Assembly: GCA_032433595.1 (NCBI GenBank)
Contig: JASWJB010000171.1
Span: 1-64,000 of the forward strand
From: Conoideocrella luteorostrata
Lineage: Eukaryota > Ascomycota > Sordariomycetes > Hypocreales > Clavicipitaceae
Length of the DNA: 64,000 nucleotides
Direction: 5' to 3'
Made by a program: the position numbers and the translations under genes. The notes under the pieces are model-generated. The model did not search any database and was not told the DNA's origin. It saw only the letters and a program-made list of their open reading frames with translations. Every line of letters begins with the position of its first letter. The stretch's first letter is position 1. This document shows positions 37,910 through 49,156 of the stretch, piece by piece.

Positions 37910-39442
37910 CTATTCGTCAGAGCCGTCTAGCGGGTGATTAGAAGCAGAAATCCATCTTGCTTTCAAGTTCGGCTTGTCCTTAAATGTCTTGTCAAACGGC
38001 CACATCGGCCGCCGAATTCTATGATGTCCCAGTCTCTCCAAATCCTGATCCACGCCACCAGGGGTCAGAGCCAACATCCACCCCTTAGACATATCGTACA
38101 GCTCTGGTTCTAGGTATCCGATCTTGACAATCACAATATCAGCTTCTCTAGGTTTGAGATCCAGTGCCGTGAAATCTCGTTCCTTGTGGTACGGTTTCCG
38201 CAATTTAGTAAGGATAGCGTATACAGCGCCTACTCGCAAAACTACCTCTGTCTCGGCGTCTCGGTCACCGTGCTTGATGGAGTGAACCACACCGGTCATA
38301 GTGAGAGGTGGCGCATGGAGGTTATCCACAGCACCGCCAGCCGTGACAGTGACGGTTGCGCCGATCCCAGCCTCTACGGCTGTGGCGATCGCCTCGGGAC
38401 CAGGAATACTAGCATATATAACCGTCTGTCCGGAATCAAGTGCTTTGAACTCTGGACGGTTAAGAAGCTGCGTCAGGCCCCATGTTACATCGCCGGAACC
38501 ACCTGCTGTAGGATTATCGCCAGAGTCTGAGATGAAGAACGGGCGGTTTTGTGGTGGAGACCCGACGGCCTGGTCGAGACACTCGGCATAGGAGCCCGTT
38601 GGCGCGACGAATTCAAAGTCAGCGTGGGCATCCCAGAACAGCGTCGCAAGGTGCTCTGCACCTTTGGTCAGGGCATCTTCATCCCAGCCTGTCGCCATGA
38701 CAATAGCGCGATTCCGTCGTTCGTCTGCCCAAGCATAGCCAACCCAGATGGCTGCATCGATGACCCCATCTAGGGCTTCTACTTCCGGTACCGCCGCGTA
38801 AATGTGCTTCGCGGGCTCCATCCTCGTGGAAGTCTGCTCTCCGGGAAGCAAGATGGGAATCGGGATCCAGGCTTTCAGCGGCCGAGTGCCAGCCGGCTTG
38901 GACTGCAGCAAATCAATAAGATTACGGCATGCGCGCTCTTTGGTCTCCATGGTATCTTCGTGAGGCGCCATTCGGTAGCAGGTGATCAGGTCACACATAT
39001 GTGCCAGTTCCCTAGATACATTGCCGTGGAGATCCATGGATGCCGAGACCATGACATCCGGGCCAATCACTGAGCGAATTCGTCGCAGCAATTCCGCCTC
39101 TACGTCTTCCAAGCCTTCCACGACCATTGCGCCATGGATGTCGAACCAGAGCCCATCGAGCTTTGTTTGAGAAGCGATCTCTTGGAGGCGTGTCAAGATC
39201 TCGGTTGCGAGGGTCTCGAAGGCATCGCGGGTGACGACACCGCCGGGGAGGGCGTGGCCGATTAGGGCGCCTTTCCAATCTGCATTTTGGCCGACTGGTT
39301 GGTCCGGATGGAGGAATTGGTAGCGCTGGATGATTTCGTGGCCGCGCTTTGGGTGGAAGGCGGGTGCGAGGGTGCGTGATGGGGTGAAGGTTGAGGTTTC
39401 GCAAGCAAGGCCAGCGACTGCGATGACGGGACGACGGAGCAT
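37910..39442 (-). CDS. M81-family metallopeptidase, MlrC-like
   Basis: A single exon of 510 residues with no intron. The N-terminal half matches the M81 domain (AVAGLACETSTFTP, LDGLWFDIHGAMVVEG, SASMDLHGNVS, TCYRMAPHEDTMETK), with His/Asp residues placed to bind zinc. The C-terminal half is the MlrC domain (SDSGDNPTAGGSGDVT, IPGPEAIATAVEAG). The family is named after bacterial enzymes that degrade linear microcystin; fungal members are of unknown substrate and often act on small amidated compounds. No signal peptide is present, so it is likely cytosolic. It is convergent with the P450 gene, 158 bp apart. The start at 39442 gives MLRRPVIAVAGL directly ahead of the domain. Confidence 0.9.
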   Translation of the reverse strand: MLRRPVIAVAGLACETSTFTPSRTLAPAFHPKRGHEIIQRYQFLHPDQPVGQNADWKGALIGHALPGGVVTRDAFETLATEILTRLQEIASQTKLDGLWFDIHGAMVVEGLEDVEAELLRRIRSVIGPDVMVSASMDLHGNVSRELAHMCDLITCYRMAPHEDTMETKERACRNLIDLLQSKPAGTRPLKAWIPIPILLPGEQTSTRMEPAKHIYAAVPEVEALDGVIDAAIWVGYAWADERRNRAIVMATGWDEDALTKGAEHLATLFWDAHADFEFVAPTGSYAECLDQAVGSPPQNRPFFISDSGDNPTAGGSGDVTWGLTQLLNRPEFKALDSGQTVIYASIPGPEAIATAVEAGIGATVTVTAGGAVDNLHAPPLTMTGVVHSIKHGDRDAETEVVLRVGAVYAILTKLRKPYHKERDFTALDLKPREADIVIVKIGYLEPELYDMSKGWMLALTPGGVDQDLERLGHHRIRRPMWPFDKTFKDKPNLKARWISASNHPLDGSDE

Positions 39443-40448
39443 GGTTTCAGGTTATTATTGGTGGGAGAGAAAGGCAGTTTGTAGCTTCGTACTGTAGTAT
39501 CCAGCATGAGCTAGGTTGTTAATATAATTATTTGCTGACTTATTAGGGTGGCATGCAGATATGTCTTCGCAGCTCCGACTGTCGGCTGTTACATTGGAGA
39601 GTCTAATTACATGCTTACTATGGACTAGCTATAGGTACGTACGGAGTAATAAGTAACTGTGTAGGTAGTTACAAGATAAATTCCCGACGGGTGTTTTGGG
39701 GCGTTTGATGTGTTTTGGTCGGCCCTTGTGGGAATTCATGCTACCCTCGAGACTGCGGGGTTTGGCATACAATTCAAATGCGGAGTAGATTTGATAACGA
39801 AATTGCCTTTTCACCAAACTCGATAAGGAATGATCATCTCACTGATGAGTGGGATCCCTTGAACACTCACCATCAACAGTATGAAAAGATGCATCACCTG
39901 CCGTTGACCATCATGACTGCCTCTAAATTCCCCACATCGTCAACCCCCAACTAGGCGCCGCGCCGGCAGGCATTTCCGCGCCACCACAGTTCTTTCCACG
40001 CCTTTCAGCATGAGATACGCGCTATTACCGAGGGATAGGACGATGCAGACCATGAAAATCGGCTCATCGCTTCAATATCCGTGGGGGTGTAGGCGAGTCG
40101 GCAAGCAAGACAGTCAGATAGCACCAAGTTTTATCTGTCCTAGCTAGTTTGACCCCGCGCTCGACATATCACGGTTGTAATCACCAACCTGGCGTGGCCG
40201 GTTAACTTACCAGCAAGCAGCTGACATGGTTACATCGATCCATGCAATATAGATAATCCATGGCTTCCCCCAGAATTGAATCTCTATTTTTGACTTTGGC
40301 TACTGCGAGAGCCCGAGGACAGAGCTACCTCTAGAGTTAACTTAACATCGTGCCGGCTCTGGGCTTCGAGAACGCTTAAGCGGCTGGTCGCTTCCCTTAT
40401 CTTTCGAACAAATTCTTGATTTCAGACCGTGCTCGTCACATCTTCATC
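39443..40448. other. divergent intergenic region M81 / MFS transporter
   Basis: About 1 kb with promoters for both flanking genes. One TACGGAGTA motif lies at 39640-39648 and a near-match (GCGGAGTA) at 39780. No gene seen. Confidence 0.55.
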
Positions 40449-42239
40449 ATGCTGCGATCCACGCCGTCGGGGACGTGGCTTCCCTCTTGGATCCCCGAAA
40501 GCACCAGCACGCTGTCTGTCCTCCTCATGCTGTGCTCCGTGGTGCAATCCACTACGGGTGGTTATGACGGATCCATGCTCAACGGTCTCAACATTTTGCC
40601 TTCTTACACAGATTATTTCCGCCTCACCTCCGCGACCAAAGGTCTTAATACGGCCTCTGTCTTCATTGGCGGCGCGTTTGGCCCCTTCGTCGGCGGCATC
40701 ATGTCTGATAAGTTCGGGCGACGAGTCACCATCTTCTGGGCGAGTGTCACTACGATCATCGGCGTCATTCTGCAAGGCGCCGCGCAGAACGTCGCCATGT
40801 TTGTCGTTGCTCGCATCATCCTCGGATTTGGAAACGGCATCAGCAACGTTGCTGCTCCGGTGTACCTCAGCGAAACTTTCCCCAGCCGCTGGCGAGCATG
40901 GGGTGTCGGCGTACGTATTTCTTTCATCGCACGCTTAGTTGATAACTAAATGCTGAGTAAACTAGCTCCTAAACAACTTCTACTATGTCGGCGCATTGAT
41001 CGCAGCAGGCGTCACTCTTGGCACCGGAAAATGGGAGTCTACATGGGCATGGCGCTGTCCGTCGCTGATCCAAGGCGTCTTCTCCCTTGTGTGCATTGCG
41101 ATCCTTCCATATGTACCCGAGTCTCCGCGATGGCTTATCCGTCAGGACAGATATGAGGATGCTCGATTGGTGGTTGCGCAAACCAATGCAAATGGAAATC
41201 TGACGGATCCAGTGGTCATGGCCGTGTACAAGGAGATTGTTGACAGTCTCGAGTGGGAAAAGAAAGAGGGCCGAACTATGAGTCCAAAGGAAATTTTCAA
41301 GAATCCCGTCTCTCGCAAGCGAGTCCTTATCGGTGGCTCGGCGGGTCCATTTTCATGCATTGCAGGAAACATCATTGCGTCGTATTATCTGGGAAACGAG
41401 TTGGATACTGCCGGTGTTACAAGCTCTGACGACCAACTCAAGGCTGTAAGTCTTTTCATGCATTTATTTTTCTTCCTTCATGTGCGCGCGCGAAGTTATT
41501 AGCCGTGTCTAATGTGTTCGTAGAACGTTGTGTTGAATGTGTGGTGTTTGGGCTGCTGCCTGGTTGGCACTCACCTCGCTGCTGCTTGGGGCCGGAAGTC
41601 AACTGCTTTGCTTTCACAAACGTTGCTCATTGCCTGCCTCTTCATAATCGGGGGTCTTTCCAAGATATACGCCGATAACCCGGACGGTGCATCAAAGGGC
41701 CTCATCTATGGCGATGTTGCCGTCATGTTTCTGTTTCAGGGGTTTTATTCCATTGCCTGGACTCCACTGCTTACCTTGTATCCGCCCGAGGTTATCGACT
41801 ATCCTGCCCGAGCGAATGGCGTCGCCTTTTCGCAGTATACTCTAAACGCACTTGCGTAGGTTGCCGTCGCGGCTCACCATCCATGAAAATTGCGCGCAAT
41901 TGCTGACTAAAGTACAGAATGGTTCTGGTGTTTGTTATGCCCATTGGATTAGAAAATATTGGTTGGAAGATGTACATGATCAACGGGTCTTGGGACATCA
42001 TCACTCTATTGCTCATTGTAAGTGCCTTTTACCTTATCTAATTCTGATGATGTGGCCATGCTGACTGAGCTCAGGCAGTTTTTTGGGTGGAAACAAAAGG
42101 GAAAACATTGGAAGAGATTGACGCCATGTTTGAAGGCGGACGACAGCTGTCGGTACCAAATGTTGAGGATGTCAGGAAAGGTATCAAGACTGTGGATGTT
42201 GTTCAAATTGAGAAGCAGTTGCAGCATCGAGATGAGTAG
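40449..42239 (+). CDS. MFS sugar transporter, lactose-permease-like
   Basis: Five exons (40449-40910, 40966-41445, 41524-41855, 41918-42017, 42075-42239) encode 512 residues with the 12-helix major-facilitator plan. Signature blocks are SDKFGRR (loop 2-3), ARIILGFGNGISNVAAPVYLSE, PESPRWL, the paired AWGRKST motif and the C-terminal VETKGKTLEEID. All four introns are 55-78 bp with GT..AG ends and close in frame. Exon 5 is placed at CAG|GCA to give AVFWVETKG. It is a plasma-membrane H+/sugar symporter by family; the sugar is not predictable. Confidence 0.93.
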
Positions 42240-42562
42240 ACAGGGTGTTCGTCGTGTCATCTTGTTGGTTCACAACTTGACAACTGATAGTTTATGATTA
42301 TAATTGACATCTAATTTTTACTTGGATGAAGAACTGGGTGGCACAAAATGTATGAATTGAATGACAGCTGGCCAAGAAATACGTATCGGAACCGAGCCTC
42401 TACACTCGGTTTCATCACTATATTTCCACAGAGCTCAAAGGGATACAACCCCCCCCCCCCAACACCCCCTCACCCCTCCCCCTAATTATTAACAACCAAA
42501 TACATAACAGGAAATCACCTCAGGCGATTACAAAATAACAAATAATCCAACTAGATAAAGTT
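42240..42562. other. convergent intergenic region with C-rich tract
   Basis: This lies between the tail-to-tail stops of the transporter and the Ca2+/H+ exchanger. It contains a run of 12 C (42449-42460) followed by three more C-blocks up to about 42482; no gene seen. Confidence 0.7.
42449..42482 (-). repeat. C-rich tract, potential G-quadruplex on minus strand
   Basis: C12 is followed by C5, C4 and C5 blocks separated by 2-3 bases. The complementary minus strand therefore has four G-tracts of four or more, the pattern needed for an intramolecular quadruplex. Confidence 0.7.
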
Positions 42563-44823
42563 TCACGTTTCCTCTGGTGCAAAAAAGGCACCCAGTCTGC
42601 AAAGACCAACATGTTAGACAAGCAACAAGTATATGATAGGTGAGATCGGCACTACTCACCCAATGATACAGTAGCAAACGCACATCAAAGCACCCTTCAA
42701 GCCACTAGTTTCGAGCACGCTGCTCGTATTATTAAGAACCAACAAGTTCACAAGCAGCACCGTCCCAAAAAGAATGACCATCTCAAACACATTAAATGTC
42801 AATGCAAAGTCAACCTTGAGGGCCCAGCCCGCGATGACGACCAGTGGCGCCACACACAGCGCGATTTGGATGGAGGATCCCACGGCAACTGCAATGGCGA
42901 GATCTAGCTTATCGTTGACCGCAACAGCGACAACCGTGACATATTCAGATATATTGCCTACGATGGGGAGGATGATGAGACCAATGAAAGCCTTGGACAA
43001 GCCGATTTGCTGCGTTACCTCGTCGATAGTCGACACGAGCAGATCCGCGTTCATGGACATGAGAACCGAGGCTATTACGAGCACAAACAGCGAGATTAGT
43101 AGTTCTACTCTGGAGCTGATGCGCCTGGGAGGTTGATCGTGGTCATAATCATGCTGCAAACGATTATTTCTTATGAGGTGCAAGGATGCCAAACCAGATC
43201 TGGCAAAAGTCCGCTCACCACTGATGGAGGAATCGCGACTCAGGGGCCGTATGCTTGACGTCAATGATATTGAACGGGAATGAGCACGTGGTTGCATCGA
43301 TGCTTGGTGATAACCTGACGTGGATCGAGATGTTTCTGATCCAGAGCTAAGACGGCGCCCACGACCATGACCTACGGAACTGTCTTGTTCTTCGTCATCG
43401 GTACCTTCATCGTCGGCTTTAGTTGTGGCAGAGCCGAGTTCGAAGCGGTCGGCTTGCTGAGTTGCCGACTCTTCGGCCAAGTCAGCCGAGTCTTCATCTG
43501 CGAAACGGATCGTTCGAGGAGGAAGTACGATCGAATTAGTGCGGTAGCCCGCGCCGAGTCCTCGCCGAGGTTCGCTGTGCTGATTTCTCTCTACATCCGA
43601 CTGTGCTCTGGTGTACTCATCCTCGGATGGAGCCTTGTTGTGCCGTATCTCGTAGATGAAATATACCACATATATGCAGAGGATTAGAAGGGACGACAAT
43701 CTCGTCATTTTCAGCACAACGCGGGCAGTTTCTGCATTGTTACCGAAGGCTCGATCAAATGCGCTCTGGATGAGGCTGTTAGAGACAACAAAAACAATAA
43801 CACAGCCGGAAAGGTCTTACGGGCATGATGAACGTAAATACCGATACGAACAACAGGCACGCCAAAAGCTGCGCCTCCGTGGTGTTGTAAAGCGTGAGAG
43901 ACTTGCTGGCGCTGGCTGCCAATAGAGCAGAACCAAGGATCAACATCAAATTGACGAGAACTGAGCCTAGGAGAGAGGCTTGAACGACCCGAAATTGATT
44001 GTCTGCCAGCGCGACGCTATTGTATAGTCAGCGGCAGGAGCCTCTACACACCGGGTCGTCGTATGCAAACTCACATCCTAGGCGCGAACGAGTCAGCAAA
44101 TATGTACTATCGTAATGCTTCACATATTTTGTCTTACAATAGTATGAGCTCTACTATATTACCGAGTGTGATGTTCAGCAAGGCTCCTAGTGAATCTCCA
44201 GAGTGGGCGGCAATGCGCTCCGTTGCATCCGTCAACAGTGATGACAGAGGTACAATGGCAATTCCGTTCACAATGAAACTTGCCAGTGGAGTTGTTTCCA
44301 CGAAGTAGCAAGCTAGACCTATGGGAACAAATACCAGTAGCAGGTTTAGGCGAGACGACGCAAGCATTCCGCAGGAGGTGTTGACGGTCTCTCTGTACCA
44401 CGTGATATTTGGTACAGGCTCAAACTCGTCAAAGTTCTCGAGCGTATGAACCGCGGGGGCAGGCTCATACTGTATCTTCGCGAGTTTTTTGTTACGGATC
44501 ATCGATATAGGTTTGAAGTACAGGCGATTGATGCCTTTGAAAGTTTGTTTGAAGACATGTTAGGCTAGCGTATAGTGTCTGGCCATCAACGATAAGGTTT
44601 GTACAAAAGATGACGAACCTTTCCAAAACTTATTCAAGGAAGAATCCGCTCGCTTTTTTTGATCTGTGACAAAGGTTGAGTAATGCAAATCGTTGGATGC
44701 TCCCAGCACAGCGCGGGTCGTACTCCCCCCAAAGACGTCGTCATCATGTCGGTCGCTGGGACCCCAGCCATTGTTGCTGCTGCAGCCATCCGTGCGAGGA
44801 ACTCGATACCCATTATCGTCCAT
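42563..44823 (-). CDS. Ca2+/H+ antiporter, CAX/VCX1 family
   Basis: Six exons (44823-44619, 44534-44138, 44077-44075, 44016-43821, 43765-42660, 42596-42563) encode 646 residues. The two alpha-repeats are clear: SLLTDATERIAAHSGDSLGA to GNIVELI in the N-half, and PIVGNISEYVTVVAVAVNDK to AVGSSIQIALCVAPL in the C-half, with the conserved glutamates in GNxxE. About eleven hydrophobic helices are expected. A ~200-residue acidic, Ser/Arg-rich loop separates the halves. Family members load Ca2+ into vacuoles in exchange for H+. Exon 3 appears to be only GAT (3 nt), which restores the family's usual spacing between VELI and VAL. Intron 1 uses a GTTCGT donor forced by phase and gives FWKGINRLYFKP. The last 34-nt exon supplies GLGAFFAPEET. 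The start could lie further upstream. Confidence 0.9.
44075..44077 (-). other. candidate 3-nt microexon (GAT) of the CAX gene
   Basis: On the minus strand CCTAG, GAT and GTGAGT follow one another. The upstream intron (44078-44137, 60 bp) has GTAAGA, a GCTGAC branch and TAG. The downstream intron (44017-44074, 58 bp) has GTGAGT, a GCTGAC branch and TAG. Inclusion changes the junction from F to LI and keeps frame. Skipping also keeps frame, so frame alone does not prove it; the complete splice-signal sets and the helix length do support it. Confidence 0.75.
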
Positions 44824-46074
44824 AAATAAAGGGCCAGGTGTTATGAGCCAGGCACAGTTGAAGTGGCCTCCAAGTCGCTGGGAACTGCTGGGTCACGATA
44901 AGTAAGTGTGATAACAAAAGAACACACGACGCCCATGCGCAAAACGGGTGTGGTGCTCAGTTATAAGTAATCAAATTTCTATACACCTTTATTGCTACTT
45001 GTGAAGGCCTTGCTAGTACGTTTTACCCGTGCGAACCCGCTATACCCAGCAAGCGGCCACGTCCTGAGAGAGGTTTGGAGATGGCGACACAGGTATCGCG
45101 CATTTTTAGTCAGTTGTTCCACCCTGCCGCTCTTGGTTTAATTGAAGGTGGGCATATGACGTATTTAAATGCTATTGAAGGTCTGTAGTGGAGGAAAACT
45201 ATGGAGGAGAATTGTGTCGTGAGGGTGACGCGGGGGCCGGACGAGGGGTGCCGGCCGGGCGGCCGCTTCGAATTGCGAAATATACATGTGCGAGGAATCC
45301 ATGGCACTGTTAACCTTAAATTCAAAATGCTATAGCTAACTGAATATAGTTACAAGATTCTAACTGACTGCTTAACTACTAAGTTAAAAAGACTTAAAAA
45401 ATGGTCCTAACCTGCTATAAGCTGAAGAGAAAATTTTCTTAGGAGTATAATAGTCTTTGGACTAATTTCATATCTATATACATATGTACTAGTTGTCTTA
45501 TGCCTTAAACGAGTCCAAATGGTTGGCAGTGGTTGCGGGTGGCATTAATCAACTGCTGCAATCCAGCAATTTCTTCCTAATCGCGCATTTTGCAGCTTTT
45601 CGCATTTCGCAAATTTCCGTCATGCCAGCATTTGACGGACCTTTAAAGATGTGTCACCGGACTTTGTCGACCCAAAACACAAATCCACAACTCTCATAAA
45701 ATGGTGTCTAACACACAACCAGCAACGGAACTTCAATTGGATGGTAGGTCATACTAGAGACCTGAATCAATTCGTAGAGAGGTTACATAACAGAAGATCA
45801 GATGGTTCAATTGCCCAAATGAAGATTACCGGGCAGCTATGCACTTCAGTAAAGCAATTCAATTATGATAGGCACTAGAGCAGGGCTCCGAACAAAGACA
45901 TAATTCAAGTACGAAGGGAAACTTGTTGATCTTCTTGAACAGCCGGGCTGGAACCCTTCTTATAGCTAATGTAATTGACTCGGCCACATTGGTCAAGTCT
46001 ATATCTCACGTGAGAATAATCCCTTCAGCAAAGGAGGCTCTTTCCCGTCCATACAGTACCTAATAAATGCATCA
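44824..46074. other. intergenic region with CpG-free AT-rich island
   Basis: About 45296-45508 has no CpG dinucleotide and many TpA steps, abutting a GC-rich patch (45225-45270) with a GGCCGG/CCGGCC inverted pair. This contrast looks like a relic altered by repeat-induced point mutation, but no element can be named. No gene supported. Confidence 0.5.
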
Positions 46075-48750
46075 TCAACCCGGTAATCGAAAAGCCAATG
46101 AAATGAGACTAAGAATATACAAGGGTCTTGCATCTGGGTCGTCTTCCCACATGAGCTTTGGGGAAAGTATTCTTAGCCCGTTTCGATCCCGGCATATATG
46201 CTCCAGAAGGCGTCCCATGCCTCTTGTACTCCGTAACCGCCGTTCCTTTGACCGATCAAGCCACTGACGTTTCTGTTCTGGTGACCATGTACTCGTTGTG
46301 TTGAGAAACGCTAGAATCATGGCAGCCATCCCTACAGCAATAGGTGTTGCTACTGATGTGCCGCTCATTGGGCGAAATCCGCCGCCTAATTTCGTAGGCC
46401 ACTGGCTCCATACATCTTCGCCGTGAGTGATAAAGACGGGTAGAGTTTTGTTACCGCTGGGAGCGAAACGAGAAAGGTTGCCAAGTTCATCACCCGATGT
46501 AACGCAAATTGCCAAGTCTCGGTCTCGAGCTGGCCACGCTATTGCCTCTCGATTGCTGTGGTTAGCAGCTGCAGCAAAGACTATGATGCCCTTGTGATTC
46601 GCTTCTTCCAAGGTATTCGTCAGGTCGTATGAGCTTTCATAAGAAAACCCTAGCGAGAGATTGATGATATCAACACCTTGCTCTATGGCCCATTGCAGTG
46701 CCTATTTGCAGTCTTGTTAGAAGGGCACATACTTAAAAAGAAGTTGCTCTTAAAATGAAAATGAAAATAAATACAATAAAAATATAAGGACTGAGAAAAG
46801 AAGAGAAGAAAGAGAAAACTTGGATTCAAAAATAGCGGACGATCCACTCAGCCTACCTCTTGTACAGGGCGTCTAGTCTTTCTTCTAACACCTTCTTCCG
46901 TGTGGCTGCCTTGTTTCGTCCGTTGTTGGTCTTCTCCTAAGCTCGTTTTGGCAATATACAACTCGGCGCGCGGGACGGTGCTCAGAATGATGCCCGCAAT
47001 ATGCGTACCATGGCCGACTAAATCACTCACATCTTCTTCTTCTCCAGGGCCGCCGACAAAGTTTCTGTATGCTTTGATCCTTTTCCTTTGTGGCACTTCA
47101 GGCAGTCTCTTGACAGCAGCATTTCCGAGCTTCGATGTACGCCTCGCTGGGCGCTGGAAGTCTTCGTGCTCAAGGTCTATGCCTGTGTCAAGGATGGCAA
47201 TTTTTACGGGACCAGACCAATCGGGACCATGGCTCTTTCTGCGGTCATCTTCGGGACTCCATTGGATTTTCTCGTACCATGTGCGCTCTAAATCCGAAAA
47301 AAGCTTCTTTACGTGTTGCGCGCTTCACAGGAGTGAGCATGACGTCGTCAAAAGGAGCAGCTGGGGCTAACTAACTTCTTGGGAGAGGGGTTGGAAGCTT
47401 CACCCCTTGTTGCGTCGCTCAGAGCGTAGAGTTCACCTGCTAATTTAAGCACAGGCTATTTCAGATATCCATAATTGACGTACCTTCTGGCTCGGCGTTC
47501 CACCCTGGAGATGGCGCTCGATCATTCTTGGAACCGTCTGGAACCGGCAATTTCTTACCATTATCGACGGGTTTATCGTTGAGTCTAGGGACTTGATCAC
47601 TGGGGACGTGACGAAAAGTAGGTAGTAATCCAGGAATCGAGAGGCCAGACTTCATTGCCAGCAGTGCCGCACTGTTGCCATCTTTGTTCTTCAACATGAC
47701 GTTTGCTTTGCATTGCAACAACGTACGAACAGCATCGCCATGACCGTGCTCCGCAGCAAGCATCAGAGGCGTCCAGTCCCTTCTAGCCTTGCAATTGACC
47801 TCGGCACCATGGTTAACAAGTATCAATATTTGTTCAGTGAGGCCGAGTTTGGCCGCAACGTGTAGTGGGCGATACAGACCCCCGGGGCTTTTAGCCTCTC
47901 TCAAATATGGATCCATATGCAAAAGATATATGACGGCTCCTCTTAAGTCCTTCTCTACAGCCCTGTGGATGGCTCTGGGAAGGTCCGGGTTGTTTTTGTC
48001 ACCATCAATACAGGTGATGAACTGTTGATTGGCGTCGGGTACCCAGCAATTGAGATGATGCTTAAACATTCCCTCTCCTGCATTTAGAAGCTCATATATA
48101 AGATCACGCGGCGACTCTCCGTTTCGATTCGTGACATACATCGACGCACCGTGGAAGCGAAGGAATGAAATTGCAGCGCCGCAACGGGCCTTGACTGCAC
48201 AATGTAGGGGCGTGTCACCATCGGCTGTGGCGACATCAACTCTGGCACCATGCCATAAAAGCTGCAAGAGAGTGGCCGGAGATTTTAATTCTGCCGCAAC
48301 ATGAATGGCAGCTAATCCTGCCCTATCCCCGTCTCTAGCGATCTCAGCCTGCGCGTCAATGGCGACATTATGCTTCAGGAGGATCTTGACGGTTTCGGCT
48401 TGGCCAGCTTGGGAAGCGAGAATAAGAGCGGTCCATTTTGCTTTCGTTTTAGCATTCACGTCTGCACCACTTTCGAGAAGGGTGGTGACGATGGCGTTGA
48501 AGCCAAGCTGCGCGGCATTTTGCAGTGGTGTGCGGTTTTTTTTCTTCCCAGCTTTGTCCCTTGCATTGAGACAATCTTCGCGATACAAAGCCAGGAGTTC
48601 TGCAACAGCGCCATGCTTTTCTTCCAAGACGGCGAGGTGGATTGCTGTTCCCCTGTCATCGCGCCTCTTATCGGGGTCCAATTTGTTTTGTTTGAGAAAG
48701 TCCGACAAGGCTTGAGAGACCGGCCTTGCTTTTAGGTCCGGTTCAGGCAT
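46075..48750 (-). CDS. ankyrin-repeat / subtilisin-like (S8) serine protease fusion
   Basis: Four exons (48750-47484, 47436-47376, 47322-46857, 46701-46075) encode 806 residues; introns are 47, 53 and 155 bp, all GT..AG and in frame. Residues ~30-400 hold about eight ankyrin repeats (for example TALILASQAGQAETVKILL, TPLMLAAEHGHGDAVRTLL). Residues ~475-780 are a subtilase domain with the triad Asp488 (ILDTGID), His547 (GHGTHIAG) and Ser714 (GTSVATP), plus the oxyanion Asn in AANHSN. There is no signal peptide or I9 prodomain, so it should be an intracellular protease whose ankyrin part senses a partner or folds over the active site. It is divergent from a gasdermin-like gene 406 bp away, the pairing known from HET-Q2/HET-Q1. 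The likely job is cleavage of that gasdermin; this is inference. Confidence 0.9.
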
Positions 48751-49156
48751 GATGTCTGTCTGGCCCAGCTTGCGTCAGTGTGTTGACAAGCCGCAGGCGT
48801 CTGCGCACTCGCTATCTGCGCAGACAAGACGTTTTTAATCGTCGACTGATGATGGAAGACACCGATCGCCAAAATTGGCCAATGATGGATGCGAGCTCAT
48901 GTAAGAGTCTGTTTCTATTCCTTGGCTAACTAGTTTTCGGTTGCAGGGGGGTTTGGAACCCCGCATGGTGAGGCTGACATGCATATCTCCGGATCAGCCC
49001 AGCAACTGATGCAAGTTCGAGACAAATTTTTTTAACGGTCAGTAAATGAGCTGTTTGCAGGGAATCATTCCGAAACCCTTGGTCAAAAGAGGTGTATTTT
49101 GCGCCTAAAATAGCTCGGCCCGCACCAATCGCTGCGAAAATTGCGCAACAAGGAAG
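48751..49156. promoter_or_regulatory. bidirectional promoter protease / gasdermin
   Basis: These 406 bp contain everything between the two divergent start codons. There is no TATA box I trust. The short shared promoter would allow co-expression of the pair. Confidence 0.5.
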
